Source of the DNA: Polyangium sp. 15x6
GTDB lineage: Bacteria > Myxococcota_A > Polyangia > Polyangiales > Polyangiaceae
NCBI RefSeq assembly: GCF_029960785.1
Contig: NZ_JASBQE010000044.1
Coordinates: forward strand, 1 to 64,000
Direction: 5' to 3'
Length of the DNA stretch: 64,000 bases
Every line of letters begins with the position of its first letter. Positions within the stretch are counted from its first letter, which is position 1. The translations under genes were made by a program, and so were the position numbers. Of this stretch, positions 54,530 to 62,783 are shown in pieces. Under the pieces are notes generated by a model. That model searched no databases. It was not told where the DNA came from and worked only from the letters and a program-made list of their open reading frames with translations.

Positions 54530-56500
54530 TCACGCGGACCGGACCCGGACGATCTCTTCTTCGACCTGCGCGGCGAGCGCCGGATCGACCATCCGCTTTT
54601 CCCACCGCCGTTTCACGCGTGTCCACACGGTGCGCCGGATCCGGAGCGCATCGAGCGCCGCGGAAAGGCTGCCGCGCTCATCGGCGACGACGAGGGTCGC
54701 GTAGGTTTTTACGTCGAGCGGGCCACGGATGGCCTCCCACGCAGCGATGTACGCCGCGTCGAAGCGATCGCGCAGCGCCTTCACCCCGCGCTTGACTTCC
54801 TGATCCACTGCGTCGTTCCAGCGTTGCTCCGCGGCGCGCCAGCTCTCCTCCGTGAGCCCGTGCCCGGCGAGGATCTCGGCGCGCGACGCCGCCCGCTCGG
54901 CGAGCTCCGCCGAGATCGCGGCGCAGCGCTCGAGGTCGATCCGGTCGTGCGGTGAAGGCGGGGTCGCTCGTGCAGTGGCCGCGAGAGGCGCCGGTGCCGC
55001 AGGGGGCTCTGCCTCGGGTAAAACGATGGGTGCCATCAAGGCCGGAGGCGCCGGCGTGGGCGGAGGTGCGGGAGTGACGAAAGGCTCCGGCTCGGGCGGG
55101 ACGATCGGCGCGATCTCTTCGGACTCCGGGGCGAGCATCATCGTACCGGCGTCGAAGGCGGGCGCCACGATGCGCGGCGCGCTCTGACCGGACCACGGAG
55201 CGCCCGCGATCGGCGCAGCGGGCCCTACGCGCGGCGCGCCCTGCGTGCCCGGATCCGCGAAGGGAAGCGGCGACGCCGTGACGACACCGTCATCGGGCGG
55301 CAGCACGAACGTCGAGGCCGCGGCGGCGGTCTGCGCCGCGGGCGCGTCGTGACTCGAAGCTCGCGCAAATGGCAGGATCGGCCGCGTCGCCGACGCTCCT
55401 TCGTCGCCCGCGAGCACCACGGTCTCCGCGCCCTTGCCGATGACCACCGTCGCGGCGTCGTCGCCATCGACGCGGAGCGATGTCACGAGGGATGCGGGAG
55501 CCGCGGCCTGCTCCAGCCGTCGCGGATCGGGCCACACGAGCGTCTCCCCCGCGACCTCGATGCCTGCGACGAGGCGCGCGGCCGCGAGCGCCGCCTCGCT
55601 CGCGACGGGGAAGCTGCGCCGGCACACGAGCGTGCATCGCTGCTCGTCACCGTCGATGCGGAGCGTGTCGGCCACGAGATCGAGCGGATGTCCCTCGGGC
55701 ACGCCGAACGGGGAGAGACCAAAAATCCTCACGACGCCGCGCGCCCCCGGCAAGCGCGTGGCGAGGCGCGGCCGCGCGGGCGAGAGCCCTTCGAGCACGA
55801 TCCACTCATCGCCGCGCAGGAACGTCATGCGCTGATCCGGGGGCGCCGCCTGGAAATACGACCAGTCGAAGCCATCGGGGATCTCCGCGATCGCGCCCTC
55901 GAGCGCCTTGCGCGGCGTGGCTCCCAGGAGCCGCTTGCGCGCGGGCCAGGCACGCGCGATCGGGCCGAAGCCGGCAGGGCGAAGCGGCGCGCCCGGATCG
56001 GTGATGCTCGCCTCGCCGGCGCCCTGCGCGATCCCGAGCGGATTTTCCTCCCCCAGCGCGCCGCTCCACGCGCGCTCGTAGACGACGGGCATGCGCTGAA
56101 AGCCCGCCTTTTCATGGGCCACGAGCCGTTTGTCGATCAGGAACCTCGTGCCGTCGAAGACCGCGAGGCGCAATGGCAAAGGCTGCGCGGCGCGCTCCGG
56201 GGGCGCGTGGGCGTGGCCCGTGAAAAGCACATCGGCGCGGCCCAGATACGGCGCCACGTCCGTGGTGAACCGAACGCTGCGGCTCGGGTTGTTGCCGTGA
56301 TGGACCTCGGCCCGCAGGATGGGCTGCGGATCGGCGCGCTGCATATCGGCGTCGGGCACGAAGGCGAACGTGGCCTTGGCGATGACGGTGAGCTGGAGCT
56401 GCCCTGCGGCGCGCCACGCAATGGCAGCGGCGGCCGACGCCGGAAGGGCGATCACATCGGCGATAGGGCCGCTCTCACGCACGGGTCGAAGACCTATCAC
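54530..56500 (-). CDS. DUF2169 T6SS accessory/adaptor protein, second module
   Basis: 656 aa from the GTG at 56500; a GTG at 56545 would add 15 residues. DUF2169 occupies about the first 300 residues (LQLTVIAKATFAFVPDAD, VLFTGHAHAPPE, FQAAPPDQRMTFLRGDEWIVLEGL). A Pro/Ala-rich linker (PPEPEPFVTPAPPPTPAPP) follows, and a C-terminal helical domain (ERCAAISAELAERAASRAEIL...) aligned by eye with the end of the DUF2169 protein at 40239-42368. It is the first gene of the minus-strand VgrG module. Confidence 0.85.
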   Translation of the reverse strand: MIGLRPVRESGPIADVIALPASAAAAIAWRAAGQLQLTVIAKATFAFVPDADMQRADPQPILRAEVHHGNNPSRSVRFTTDVAPYLGRADVLFTGHAHAPPERAAQPLPLRLAVFDGTRFLIDKRLVAHEKAGFQRMPVVYERAWSGALGEENPLGIAQGAGEASITDPGAPLRPAGFGPIARAWPARKRLLGATPRKALEGAIAEIPDGFDWSYFQAAPPDQRMTFLRGDEWIVLEGLSPARPRLATRLPGARGVVRIFGLSPFGVPEGHPLDLVADTLRIDGDEQRCTLVCRRSFPVASEAALAAARLVAGIEVAGETLVWPDPRRLEQAAAPASLVTSLRVDGDDAATVVIGKGAETVVLAGDEGASATRPILPFARASSHDAPAAQTAAAASTFVLPPDDGVVTASPLPFADPGTQGAPRVGPAAPIAGAPWSGQSAPRIVAPAFDAGTMMLAPESEEIAPIVPPEPEPFVTPAPPPTPAPPALMAPIVLPEAEPPAAPAPLAATARATPPSPHDRIDLERCAAISAELAERAASRAEILAGHGLTEESWRAAEQRWNDAVDQEVKRGVKALRDRFDAAYIAAWEAIRGPLDVKTYATLVVADERGSLSAALDALRIRRTVWTRVKRRWEKRMVDPALAAQVEEEIVRVRSA

Positions 56501-56630
56501 GGCGGCCTCGACCCTACAACGACGATCCTGTCGGCGCAGGATCACGACGCCACGCTCGGTGCCGGCGTGCCGACCCGAAATGAATTGCGAAAGCGGTCGT
56601 CATCGACGAATCTTCGGTCGAGTCAGCCCT

Positions 56631-57341
56631 ATGGATTTCCTGGAAATTTACGCTAAACACGCAGACCGCTACGACGAGCTTGTCAACGCCGAGGACGTGG
56701 ACGCGCACCTGCTTCCGGCGATTCAGGCCGTAACGCCCCTCCAGGGGGAGAGTATCCTCGAAGTGGGCGTGGGGACCGGCCGCATCACTCGGCTCCTGGT
56801 CGGGGCGGGCGCGCGGGTGGTGGGTTTCGAGAAATCTCCGGCCATGTTGGAGGTGGCGCGCAAGCACCTCGGCGCGCACGGGGACGGCTGCCGCCTCGAG
56901 CTCGGGGACGCGCAGAGCCTCCCGGTAGAGTCAGGCTGGGCTTCCGCGGCCATCGCAGGCTGGGTTTTTGGACACTTCCGCTACTGGATGCCCCAAGACT
57001 GGCGGGAGAGCATCGGCCGCGCGATTTCGGAGATGCGGCGCGCCCTACGTCCAGGTGGGGCACTGATCATCATCGAGACCCTGGGCACGGGGCGCGAGGT
57101 GCCGGAGCCGCCCAATCCAGCGCTGGCCGAGTATTATGATTGGCTCGAGAACGAACTCGGGCTCGTGCGTGGTCACCTGCGGACGGACTACCTGTTCGAC
57201 AGCGTCGATCAGGCCGCCGACGTCACTGGTTTCTTCTTTGGAGAGGCATTCGGCGCGCTGGTCAGGGAGCGAGCGTGGCGCCGCATCCCGGAGTGCACCG
57301 GGCTGTGGTCGCGGCGCTATGAGGATGCGGGCTCGCGGTGA
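56631..57341 (+). CDS. Class I SAM-dependent methyltransferase
   Basis: 236 aa. Motif I ILEVGVGTGRITRLLVGAGARVVGFEKS binds S-adenosylmethionine, LELGDAQSLPV is motif II-like, and LRPGGALIIIETLGTG is the late strand. This is the Methyltransf_11/25 type. The start MDFLEIYAKHADRYDEL at 56631 was chosen because the frame upstream is not protein-like. Substrate unknown; divergent from the DUF2169 gene and not linked to a pathway here. Confidence 0.88.
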   Translation: MDFLEIYAKHADRYDELVNAEDVDAHLLPAIQAVTPLQGESILEVGVGTGRITRLLVGAGARVVGFEKSPAMLEVARKHLGAHGDGCRLELGDAQSLPVESGWASAAIAGWVFGHFRYWMPQDWRESIGRAISEMRRALRPGGALIIIETLGTGREVPEPPNPALAEYYDWLENELGLVRGHLRTDYLFDSVDQAADVTGFFFGEAFGALVRERAWRRIPECTGLWSRRYEDAGSR

Positions 57342-57447
57342 TCCAAGACCAGGGCGAACTCCCGCAGCAGGGGCGGTGTCGTGAATCGATATCCGAGAGA
57401 GGTTCCGTCCGAAGTCGCCCCCGAGGTACAACGGACGTGAACACGCG

Positions 57448-58779
57448 ATGAACCCCCTTGCGTTCCTTCGCGCCTTTGGGGACTCCGCGCAGCCCGAGGC
57501 CTGCCTCGACGAGCTCGACCAGAGCCCGGATTGGCCTGCGGAGCTCGGCGTATTCCTCGCCCTCGAGCTCCCGCCCCTCGGCGACGACGCGTGTGCCCTG
57601 CCTTCCCTGGAGGGCCTCGCCCTGCGCGTCCAGCAGACCCTGCGCCGGCGGTTCGGGCCCGAGCCGTTCGAGCAACTATGGCAAGCCGCGAGTTTGTTCG
57701 ACTTGCCGAACCACACGTTCACGAACCAATGGCCGACCCACCATTTCACCACGAGCAAGACGACCGTCGCGCGTCGTATCCAGGCAGCTGGCGTCCACGC
57801 CCGAGCGCTCGTTCCTGCTTTGCGAATCGAGCCTTCCCTGCTCGCCACCTTCGGCGAGGTCGCCGAGGTCGCCTGGGTTCAGTACAAGCTCGATACGGCG
57901 AGCGGTTTGTTCGAGATCCTGCTCGAGGCACTGCTCGCATCGGACGAACGAGCATGCCGCTTGGACATCGCAGCCTGTCATTTCTTCCTCGGGATGATCC
58001 ACCGGGCCACGCGACCCGAGGACGCGGAGAACCACTTCCACCAGTTTCTGAAGCTCGCTCCGAAGCGATGTCCCGACAACAACTGGCCCATCAACCCGGG
58101 GTACATCCCCTCGATGCACCACAGACCGGGGTCGGTCGGGGCTTGGGCCGAGCTCGGGCGAATTTCGAGGCGTCGTGGCGACGTCGGGCAAGCGCGGGCG
58201 TATTTTCGGAAGGCCATTGAAATCGACCCACGAAGCCAGGAAGCTCCCTACCGAGAGCTCGGCGAGATCCACGAGGCCGATTTCGACCTGCGCAAAGCCC
58301 TCCGCGAATACCGGAAGGCCCTCGAGGTGCGCTCCACGGCGTTCATCGGAGACCCTGGCCAGTGGCGTGTTCTCGAGCGCCCCTATCGGCGAGAGCTCGC
58401 CGAGTTGTGCATTCGAATGGCTCCCCACGTCGGGCATCGGGAGGCAAGGGACCTCCTTCAACGAGCCTTGGCGCTCGATCCCGACGATGCGAGGCGATGG
58501 CTGACCGAGCTGGAATCGATCTTCGAGGACGTGCCGCAGCTCGATCGTCAACGACAGCTCTGCACGCATGCCCTCGGGCTCGTGGCGGACATCTCCCGAG
58601 ACGGGGCGGCCGAACACGGCTACCGCGCCGAGGTCGACGAGCGTTTTCGCGCTTTTTTTTCATGGAGATCGCCGAGAGTTTTTTCGGTGAGCGGCGGGGC
58701 TACACCCGAGCCCTCGCATGGTATCGAAAGGCGAGGCGTGTCGGCGGAGACAGCCCCGAGCTGCTCCTCCGTCAGATAG
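57448..58779 (+). CDS. TPR-repeat protein, zero-frame product (frameshifted near 3' end)
   Basis: 443 aa in the zero frame. From about residue 150 the protein is helical with TPR units (GAWAELGRISRRRGDVGQARAYFRKAIEIDPRSQEAPYRELGEIHEADFDLRKALREYRKALEV). After YRAEVDERFRAFF at the T8 run (58653-58660) the zero frame continues only with 41 low-complexity residues. The -1 frame, by contrast, continues the TPR structure to 58916. The full protein is therefore probably about 489 residues and is made by frameshifting, transcript slippage, or is broken here by a mutation or sequencing error. No signal peptide. Function unknown; probably a scaffold. Confidence 0.75.
   Translation: MNPLAFLRAFGDSAQPEACLDELDQSPDWPAELGVFLALELPPLGDDACALPSLEGLALRVQQTLRRRFGPEPFEQLWQAASLFDLPNHTFTNQWPTHHFTTSKTTVARRIQAAGVHARALVPALRIEPSLLATFGEVAEVAWVQYKLDTASGLFEILLEALLASDERACRLDIAACHFFLGMIHRATRPEDAENHFHQFLKLAPKRCPDNNWPINPGYIPSMHHRPGSVGAWAELGRISRRRGDVGQARAYFRKAIEIDPRSQEAPYRELGEIHEADFDLRKALREYRKALEVRSTAFIGDPGQWRVLERPYRRELAELCIRMAPHVGHREARDLLQRALALDPDDARRWLTELESIFEDVPQLDRQRQLCTHALGLVADISRDGAAEHGYRAEVDERFRAFFSWRSPRVFSVSGGATPEPSHGIERRGVSAETAPSCSSVR
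58653..58660 (+). promoter_or_regulatory. T8 slippery site in the TPR gene
   Basis: Eight T residues. The zero-frame codons (TTT at 58654-58656 and 58657-58659) fit the heptamer form X-XXY-YYZ needed for -1 ribosomal frameshifting; one inserted T by polymerase slippage would do the same. It joins two halves of one TPR protein. Confidence 0.5.
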
Positions 58780-58916
58780 AGGTCGTTGCCACCTACCAGC
58801 GCGACCATTGGCAGGTCATCGTCCTCTGCGACCGCCTTCTTTCGATGGTCCCCGACCATCCGCAGGCACGCCGATTCAAGGAACAGGCGCAAAAGGCGAT
58901 CGGGCCTCGCGGATGA
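58662..58916 (+). CDS. C-terminal TPR part of the split protein (-1 frame)
   Basis: 84 codons beginning MEIAESFFGERRGYTRALAWYRKARRVGG and ending in a final TPR helix pair (HWQVIVLCDRLLSMVPDHPQARRFKEQAQKAI). It is directly contiguous, one frame back, with the TPR protein that starts at 57448. It is most likely the 3' part of the same gene rather than an independent gene, since no ribosome binding site precedes the ATG at 58662. Confidence 0.65.
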   Translation: MEIAESFFGERRGYTRALAWYRKARRVGGDSPELLLRQIEVVATYQRDHWQVIVLCDRLLSMVPDHPQARRFKEQAQKAIGPRG

Positions 58917-58989
58917 CGGAGCGCCGTGCGGTTCGTTTCGTCGCGACGCTGCACGTGGTACAAGGACGAAGGATTCCATGGAGGGTCGC

Positions 58990-60093
58990 ATGAGCACACG
59001 GGAAGCGTCGCCGAGCGAGGACCTCTTTCTGGGCTGCTTGCTCGGCGGAGCGCTGGGCGATGCGCTGGGATATCCGATCGAGTTCGTCCGATCCGAGAAG
59101 CAGATCATCGAGCGGTTCGGCGCCACGGCGCCTCCGGACCTCTCCTACGCGTCGGAGGTACGCGTCTCGGATGACACGCAAATGACCCTCTTCTCCGCCG
59201 AAGCCCTCCTGCGCGCGCGGAGCGCCGGCAGCGGCGCGATCGTGCCTTTCGCATTGGGCGCCTACCAGCGGTGGTACGTCACGCAAGAAATGGCGCCGCG
59301 TGATCGCGTACGACACCGCAGCGGCGAAGGATTGCTCCTCGCGGATCCGCGCCTTTACGCGCGCCGCGCACCCGGACAGACGTGCCTGAGCGCTCTCTCG
59401 TCGAGCTTCACGCGCCCCTCCATCGCGACCATCGACGACCCTCCGAACGGCAGCAAGGGATGTGGCGCCGTGATGCGCGCGGCCCCCTTCGGGCTCGCGG
59501 CGCGCACCCGTGAGGATGCATTCGTCGCCGCGCGAGACGCCGCTGTGCTCACGCACGGGCACCCCAGTGGTTATCTGTCTGCCGCGTATCTGGCGGCGCT
59601 GGTGCACGATATCGCGCAGGGCGCGACGCTCGAAGAGGCCATGGGCCTGGTCGATGCGCTCTTGATACGCGAGCGTGAGCACCAAGAGGTCGCGGCGGCG
59701 CTGGCTCGCGCGCGAGCGCTCGCGGCGGGAGGCGCCCTGTCTCCTTCTGCCATCGAGCAGCTCGGAGGGGGCTGGGTCGGGGAAGAGGCGCTCGCGATCG
59801 CCATTGCATGCGCACTCCAGGCGACCGCGCGCGACGTGGCGCAGACCTTGTGGCGAGCCGTCGCGCATGGCGGCGACAGCGACAGCACGGGGAGCATCAC
59901 CGGCAACCTCGTCGGCGTCATGTTCGGCGCGTCAGCGCTGCCGATGCAGTGGCTCTCGCAGCTCGAATTGAGGGACCTGATCGAACGCGTCGCTCGGGAT
60001 CTCCACGCGGCGGCCATGGGGCGCGGCTGCCCTGATCCCACGGATTATCCAGCGGCCGATGGAGTCGTGCGTGTTCCGCGCTGGAACGCGTAG
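58990..60093 (+). CDS. ADP-ribosylglycohydrolase (DraG-like) family protein
   Basis: 367 aa. The family motifs are in place: GCLLGGALGDALGYPIEF (about 15-32), the metal-binding SDDTQMTLFSAEALL (60-74), and GGDSDSTGSITGNLVG (about 294-309) with the second set of Asp ligands for Mg or Mn. The protein would remove ADP-ribose from a protein or small molecule in the cytoplasm. GGAGGG about 5 bases before the ATG at 58990 favours that start over the one at 58978. It follows the TPR gene by 73 bases on the same strand; a link is not proven. Confidence 0.9.
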   Translation: MSTREASPSEDLFLGCLLGGALGDALGYPIEFVRSEKQIIERFGATAPPDLSYASEVRVSDDTQMTLFSAEALLRARSAGSGAIVPFALGAYQRWYVTQEMAPRDRVRHRSGEGLLLADPRLYARRAPGQTCLSALSSSFTRPSIATIDDPPNGSKGCGAVMRAAPFGLAARTREDAFVAARDAAVLTHGHPSGYLSAAYLAALVHDIAQGATLEEAMGLVDALLIREREHQEVAAALARARALAAGGALSPSAIEQLGGGWVGEEALAIAIACALQATARDVAQTLWRAVAHGGDSDSTGSITGNLVGVMFGASALPMQWLSQLELRDLIERVARDLHAAAMGRGCPDPTDYPAADGVVRVPRWNA

Positions 60094-60210
60094 GACGCGA
60101 CAGGCCGAGCTCGGCGGGCTACCCGTCGAACCATGGCGCTTGGCTGACGGGGTGCACGGGCAGCGCAAGCGGCAGTCGGATCTCCGTCGACCCTCGGTTG
60201 AGGCTCGCAG

Positions 60211-60762
60211 CTAGGCGCGTCGTCCGCCGACGGCAGCGTGCAGCCGACCGAGCATGACCCGCCCCCGCTCGATGAGCGCTTCGTGCTCGGCGGAGAGGAC
60301 GAGCATGCCTTCGTCCTCCACCGCGCCGGGGATATGAGGCGCGAATTCCTCGGCGAGCCCCTCCTCGGCGATCTCAGCGAGGTATTCGGGCTCTTCGGTG
60401 CAGCGCAAGGCGGATATGGCGCGGCGAAGTTTCGGGACGGAGCGCTCCTTCAACGCCTCCTCGGCTTGACGGAGCGCCGCCTCGATCACCGACGGAACGA
60501 GCGCCGGCCAGTACGAGCGCAAACGCTGCTCGGGCGTCTGCTGCTTTTTCTTCGCGAGCGAGACGTAATTTGCGAGATCGCGGAGCTGCTGAGCAATCAC
60601 AGCAAATCCGCCGTTCGAGGCCTTCCGGCGCAGCGATCGGAGCTTCGAGCTCACCGCCTCGAAGTCGTAGCCGGCAAAGCCTGCATCGCGCGCCGCATGG
60701 TAATCGCTCCAGAGTCGACGGGACTCTTCTTCAAAGTTTGGGGGGACGTCCGGTTGCTTCAT
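60211..60762 (-). CDS. Hypothetical helical protein, 183 aa
   Basis: Almost wholly alpha-helical by composition (NFEEESRRLWSDYHAARDAG, AVIAQQLRDLANYVSLAKKKQQTPEQRLRSYWPALVPSVIEAALRQAEEALKERSVPKLRRAISAL). No membrane segment or signal peptide. I do not recognise the family. It is convergent with the ADP-ribosylglycohydrolase gene, and upstream of it lies decayed DNA. Confidence 0.7.
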   Translation of the reverse strand: MKQPDVPPNFEEESRRLWSDYHAARDAGFAGYDFEAVSSKLRSLRRKASNGGFAVIAQQLRDLANYVSLAKKKQQTPEQRLRSYWPALVPSVIEAALRQAEEALKERSVPKLRRAISALRCTEEPEYLAEIAEEGLAEEFAPHIPGAVEDEGMLVLSAEHEALIERGRVMLGRLHAAVGGRRA

Positions 60763-60767
60763 CTACG

Positions 60768-61057
60768 TCATGAGATACCTCGGCTCCGCCGGAGTGCCAT
60801 GAAGGTCTGGAGCTGATGTTCACGCCCTCGTACGCGTGCACGAGCCGAAGCGCCACGGCTACCTCCGCATGGGAATTCTGATAACCGCCAGCGCCATGAA
60901 TCACCGATTCCGAACGGGGGCCAGTGAATGATCAGGACATCGATCCCCTCGGGGCGAGCTCGTCGAGATCCCCGAACCCGCACAGGTATCCCGCGTGAAC
61001 GAGCACGTCGCCTTGCGGGACCACGAGCTGCGTGTGATGGAGGTCGAACTCTTTCAT
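60768..61057 (-). pseudogene. Remnant of a metallophosphoesterase
   Basis: In one frame (from 61057) the text reads MKEFDLHHTQLVVPQGDVLVHAGYLCGFGDLDEL, close to the UPF0046-type motif GDVLVHAGDLTGxGxLxEL but with the metal-binding Asp changed to Tyr. The next motif, GIDVLIIHWPPFGIGDS (normally IDVLxTHGPPxGIGD), is found in a different frame and has Gly changed to Trp. The middle GNHD section is missing. So the gene is truncated, frameshifted and mutated in active-site positions. Confidence 0.65.
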
Positions 61058-61337
61058 CTTGGGCAGCGGGTTGGACGGGAACCAATGCGCCCGCGAAGGC
61101 GGGACGAAGGGTCGTGGCACGACGCGGGAGGCCGTGATCACCGCGCGCCCTTGCCACGCATCGTAAGAACGTGTCCTGAACGGGCGGTTGCAGGGATTGC
61201 GGTGCTGGGTAGCGTGTCGCACTACGGAGGCATGTCGACCCAATGACGCGAGGGGCGCACCCAAGATAGGTGATCCGCAGTCCGAGGCGGTATGCTTTGA
61301 TGGCGAAGATGGCGGGTCGTTCCCCTGTCTGCCTGCC

Positions 61338-61650
61338 ATGCCGTCCGGAATGAGAGTCGGGCAAACCCTCGTACAGCGCTTTCGCCTCGACGCAAAGGCC
61401 GAAGCCGGCGCCATGGGGCAGGTCTACCGGGTGCTCGATCTCGCCACGGGTGACCGGGCGTGCGCTCGACGTCGCTTCTCGCATCACGAACGTCATGGAA
61501 CCGAGGCTCCGCCGGGCCCTCGCCGAGGCGCTGTCCGAGGCGTGAATCGTCCTGACGCCCTGGACGTCGTTTTCCTGTTTGCCACTCCCGACGATTTGGG
61601 CTCCGATTTCACCACCGGGTTTTGTCCTCTATTTTCACGAACCTGGAGGT
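61338..61650 (+). pseudogene. Truncated N-terminus of a Ser/Thr kinase
   Basis: Starting MPSGMRVGQTLVQRFRLDAKAEAGAMGQVYRVLDLATGDR, this is the glycine-loop region of a PknB-like kinase (G-A-M-G-x-V-Y). Directly after it, where VALK is expected, the homology stops and the frame continues with unrelated residues to a stop at 61650. The rest of the kinase is absent. A small different-frame fragment (MEPRLRRALAEALSEA) overlaps. It is a gene remnant. Confidence 0.65.
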
Positions 61651-62178
61651 GAGGTCATGCTCGAACGGCCGAGTTTCCTCGTTATCACGACCCGTTCGAC
61701 CCCGCCTACGTCATGCCGCTGTACCGAAGTCGCTGCGGTGTCGTTGAGGGTCTCGTTGATCTTGGAGATGAGCTCGTCGAGTGTCATGACGCGTCCGAGA
61801 GGGACACCCAAATCATCCCTCGTCCTTGGGGCGGCAGCACCTGGTAGCAGCTTCTGCGACGACAAGCACTGGGCCGCGCCGGCGCTGGGACGGAGCGCTT
61901 CCGCCGCCATCTCGTGCAATCGTCCTCGCGAGAGGTGGCGAAGAAGGCGTCGGGATCGAGGGGCAGTCCCCCCGCGCGGCCTTCCCTGTGTCGTCGCGAT
62001 CCACAGGTTCCCCTGCTCATCGCCGACGCAGGTTCGACCCGTGGCGACGGCAATGCAGCGAAACCCGCACGCCAAGGGGAGCATCGCGAGGCAGCCCGGT
62101 CCACGATTCACGTCGATGTCTGGTACGCCGATGACGACAAGGTCGAGGTCGCGATCGACCGGGACGACAAGAAAAAAA
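61651..62178. other. Degenerate region with protein fragments
   Basis: About 530 bases with no intact gene. On the minus strand short coherent pieces appear: MTLDELISKINETLNDTAATSVQRHD (from 61787 down) and a piece reading CGFRCIAVATGRTCVGDEQGNLWI (about 62060-61980), which looks like a beta-propeller strand. They are in broken context, consistent with decay of one or more larger genes. Confidence 0.5.
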
Positions 62179-62665
62179 CATCGACGTCCGCCGGGAGCAT
62201 GTCGACGTCCGCCAGGAGCGTGTCCACGTTCGCTGGGAGCATGTCGACGTCCGCCAGGAGCATGTCCACGTTCGCCGGGAGCATGTCGACAAGCACCCAG
62301 GAGCATGATGACGACCGCCGGGAGCATGTCGACGACCGCCGGGAGCATGTCGACAAGCACCCGGGAGCATGACGACGACCGCCGGGAGCATGTCGACAAG
62401 CACCCGGGAGCATGACGACGACCGCCGGGAGCATGTCGACGACCGTCGGGAGCATGTCGACAAGCACCCGGGAGCATGTCGACAAGCACCCGGGAGCATG
62501 ACGATGACCGCCGGGAGCATGTCGACGACCGTCGGGAGCATGTCGACGTCCGCCAGGAGCGTGTCCACGTTCGCTGGGAGCATGTCGACAAGCACCCGGG
62601 AGCATGACGACGACCGCCGGAAGCATGTCGACGTCCGCCGGGAGCATGTCGACGACCGCCGGGTG
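62179..62665. repeat. Minisatellite: 22 tandem 21/22-bp units
   Basis: After a 19-base partial unit, 22 consecutive units follow. Three main types alternate: CATGTCGACGACCGCCGGGAG (21), CATGACGACGACCGCCGGGAG (21) and a 22-base type with AAGCACCC in place of GACCGCC. A fourth type has GTCCACGTTCG. Sixteen units are 21 and six are 22 bases long, so the frame changes through the array and no single protein repeat results. Most units carry the palindrome GTCGAC. There is no unique spacer, so it is not CRISPR. Confidence 0.92.
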
Positions 62666-62783
62666 TGCAACCGGAATCTTGGGATTCGTTCGTGGAGAAA
62701 CCGAGGTCCAAGGTGTCCGCTGGGAAGCTATCAGCGACGTACGACTGTCCGGGGGCGGAGGCGTAGCGGGAGATTGAGATCCG

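Noticed and set aside
62179..62665. CRISPR array
   Set aside because: Units follow each other with no unique spacers, and no cas genes are visible.
62017..62711. Several repeat-bearing open frames on both strands of the minisatellite
   Set aside because: Six units are 22 bases long, so the frame changes within the array. The predicted peptides are Ser/Cys/Arg low-complexity with no start signal.
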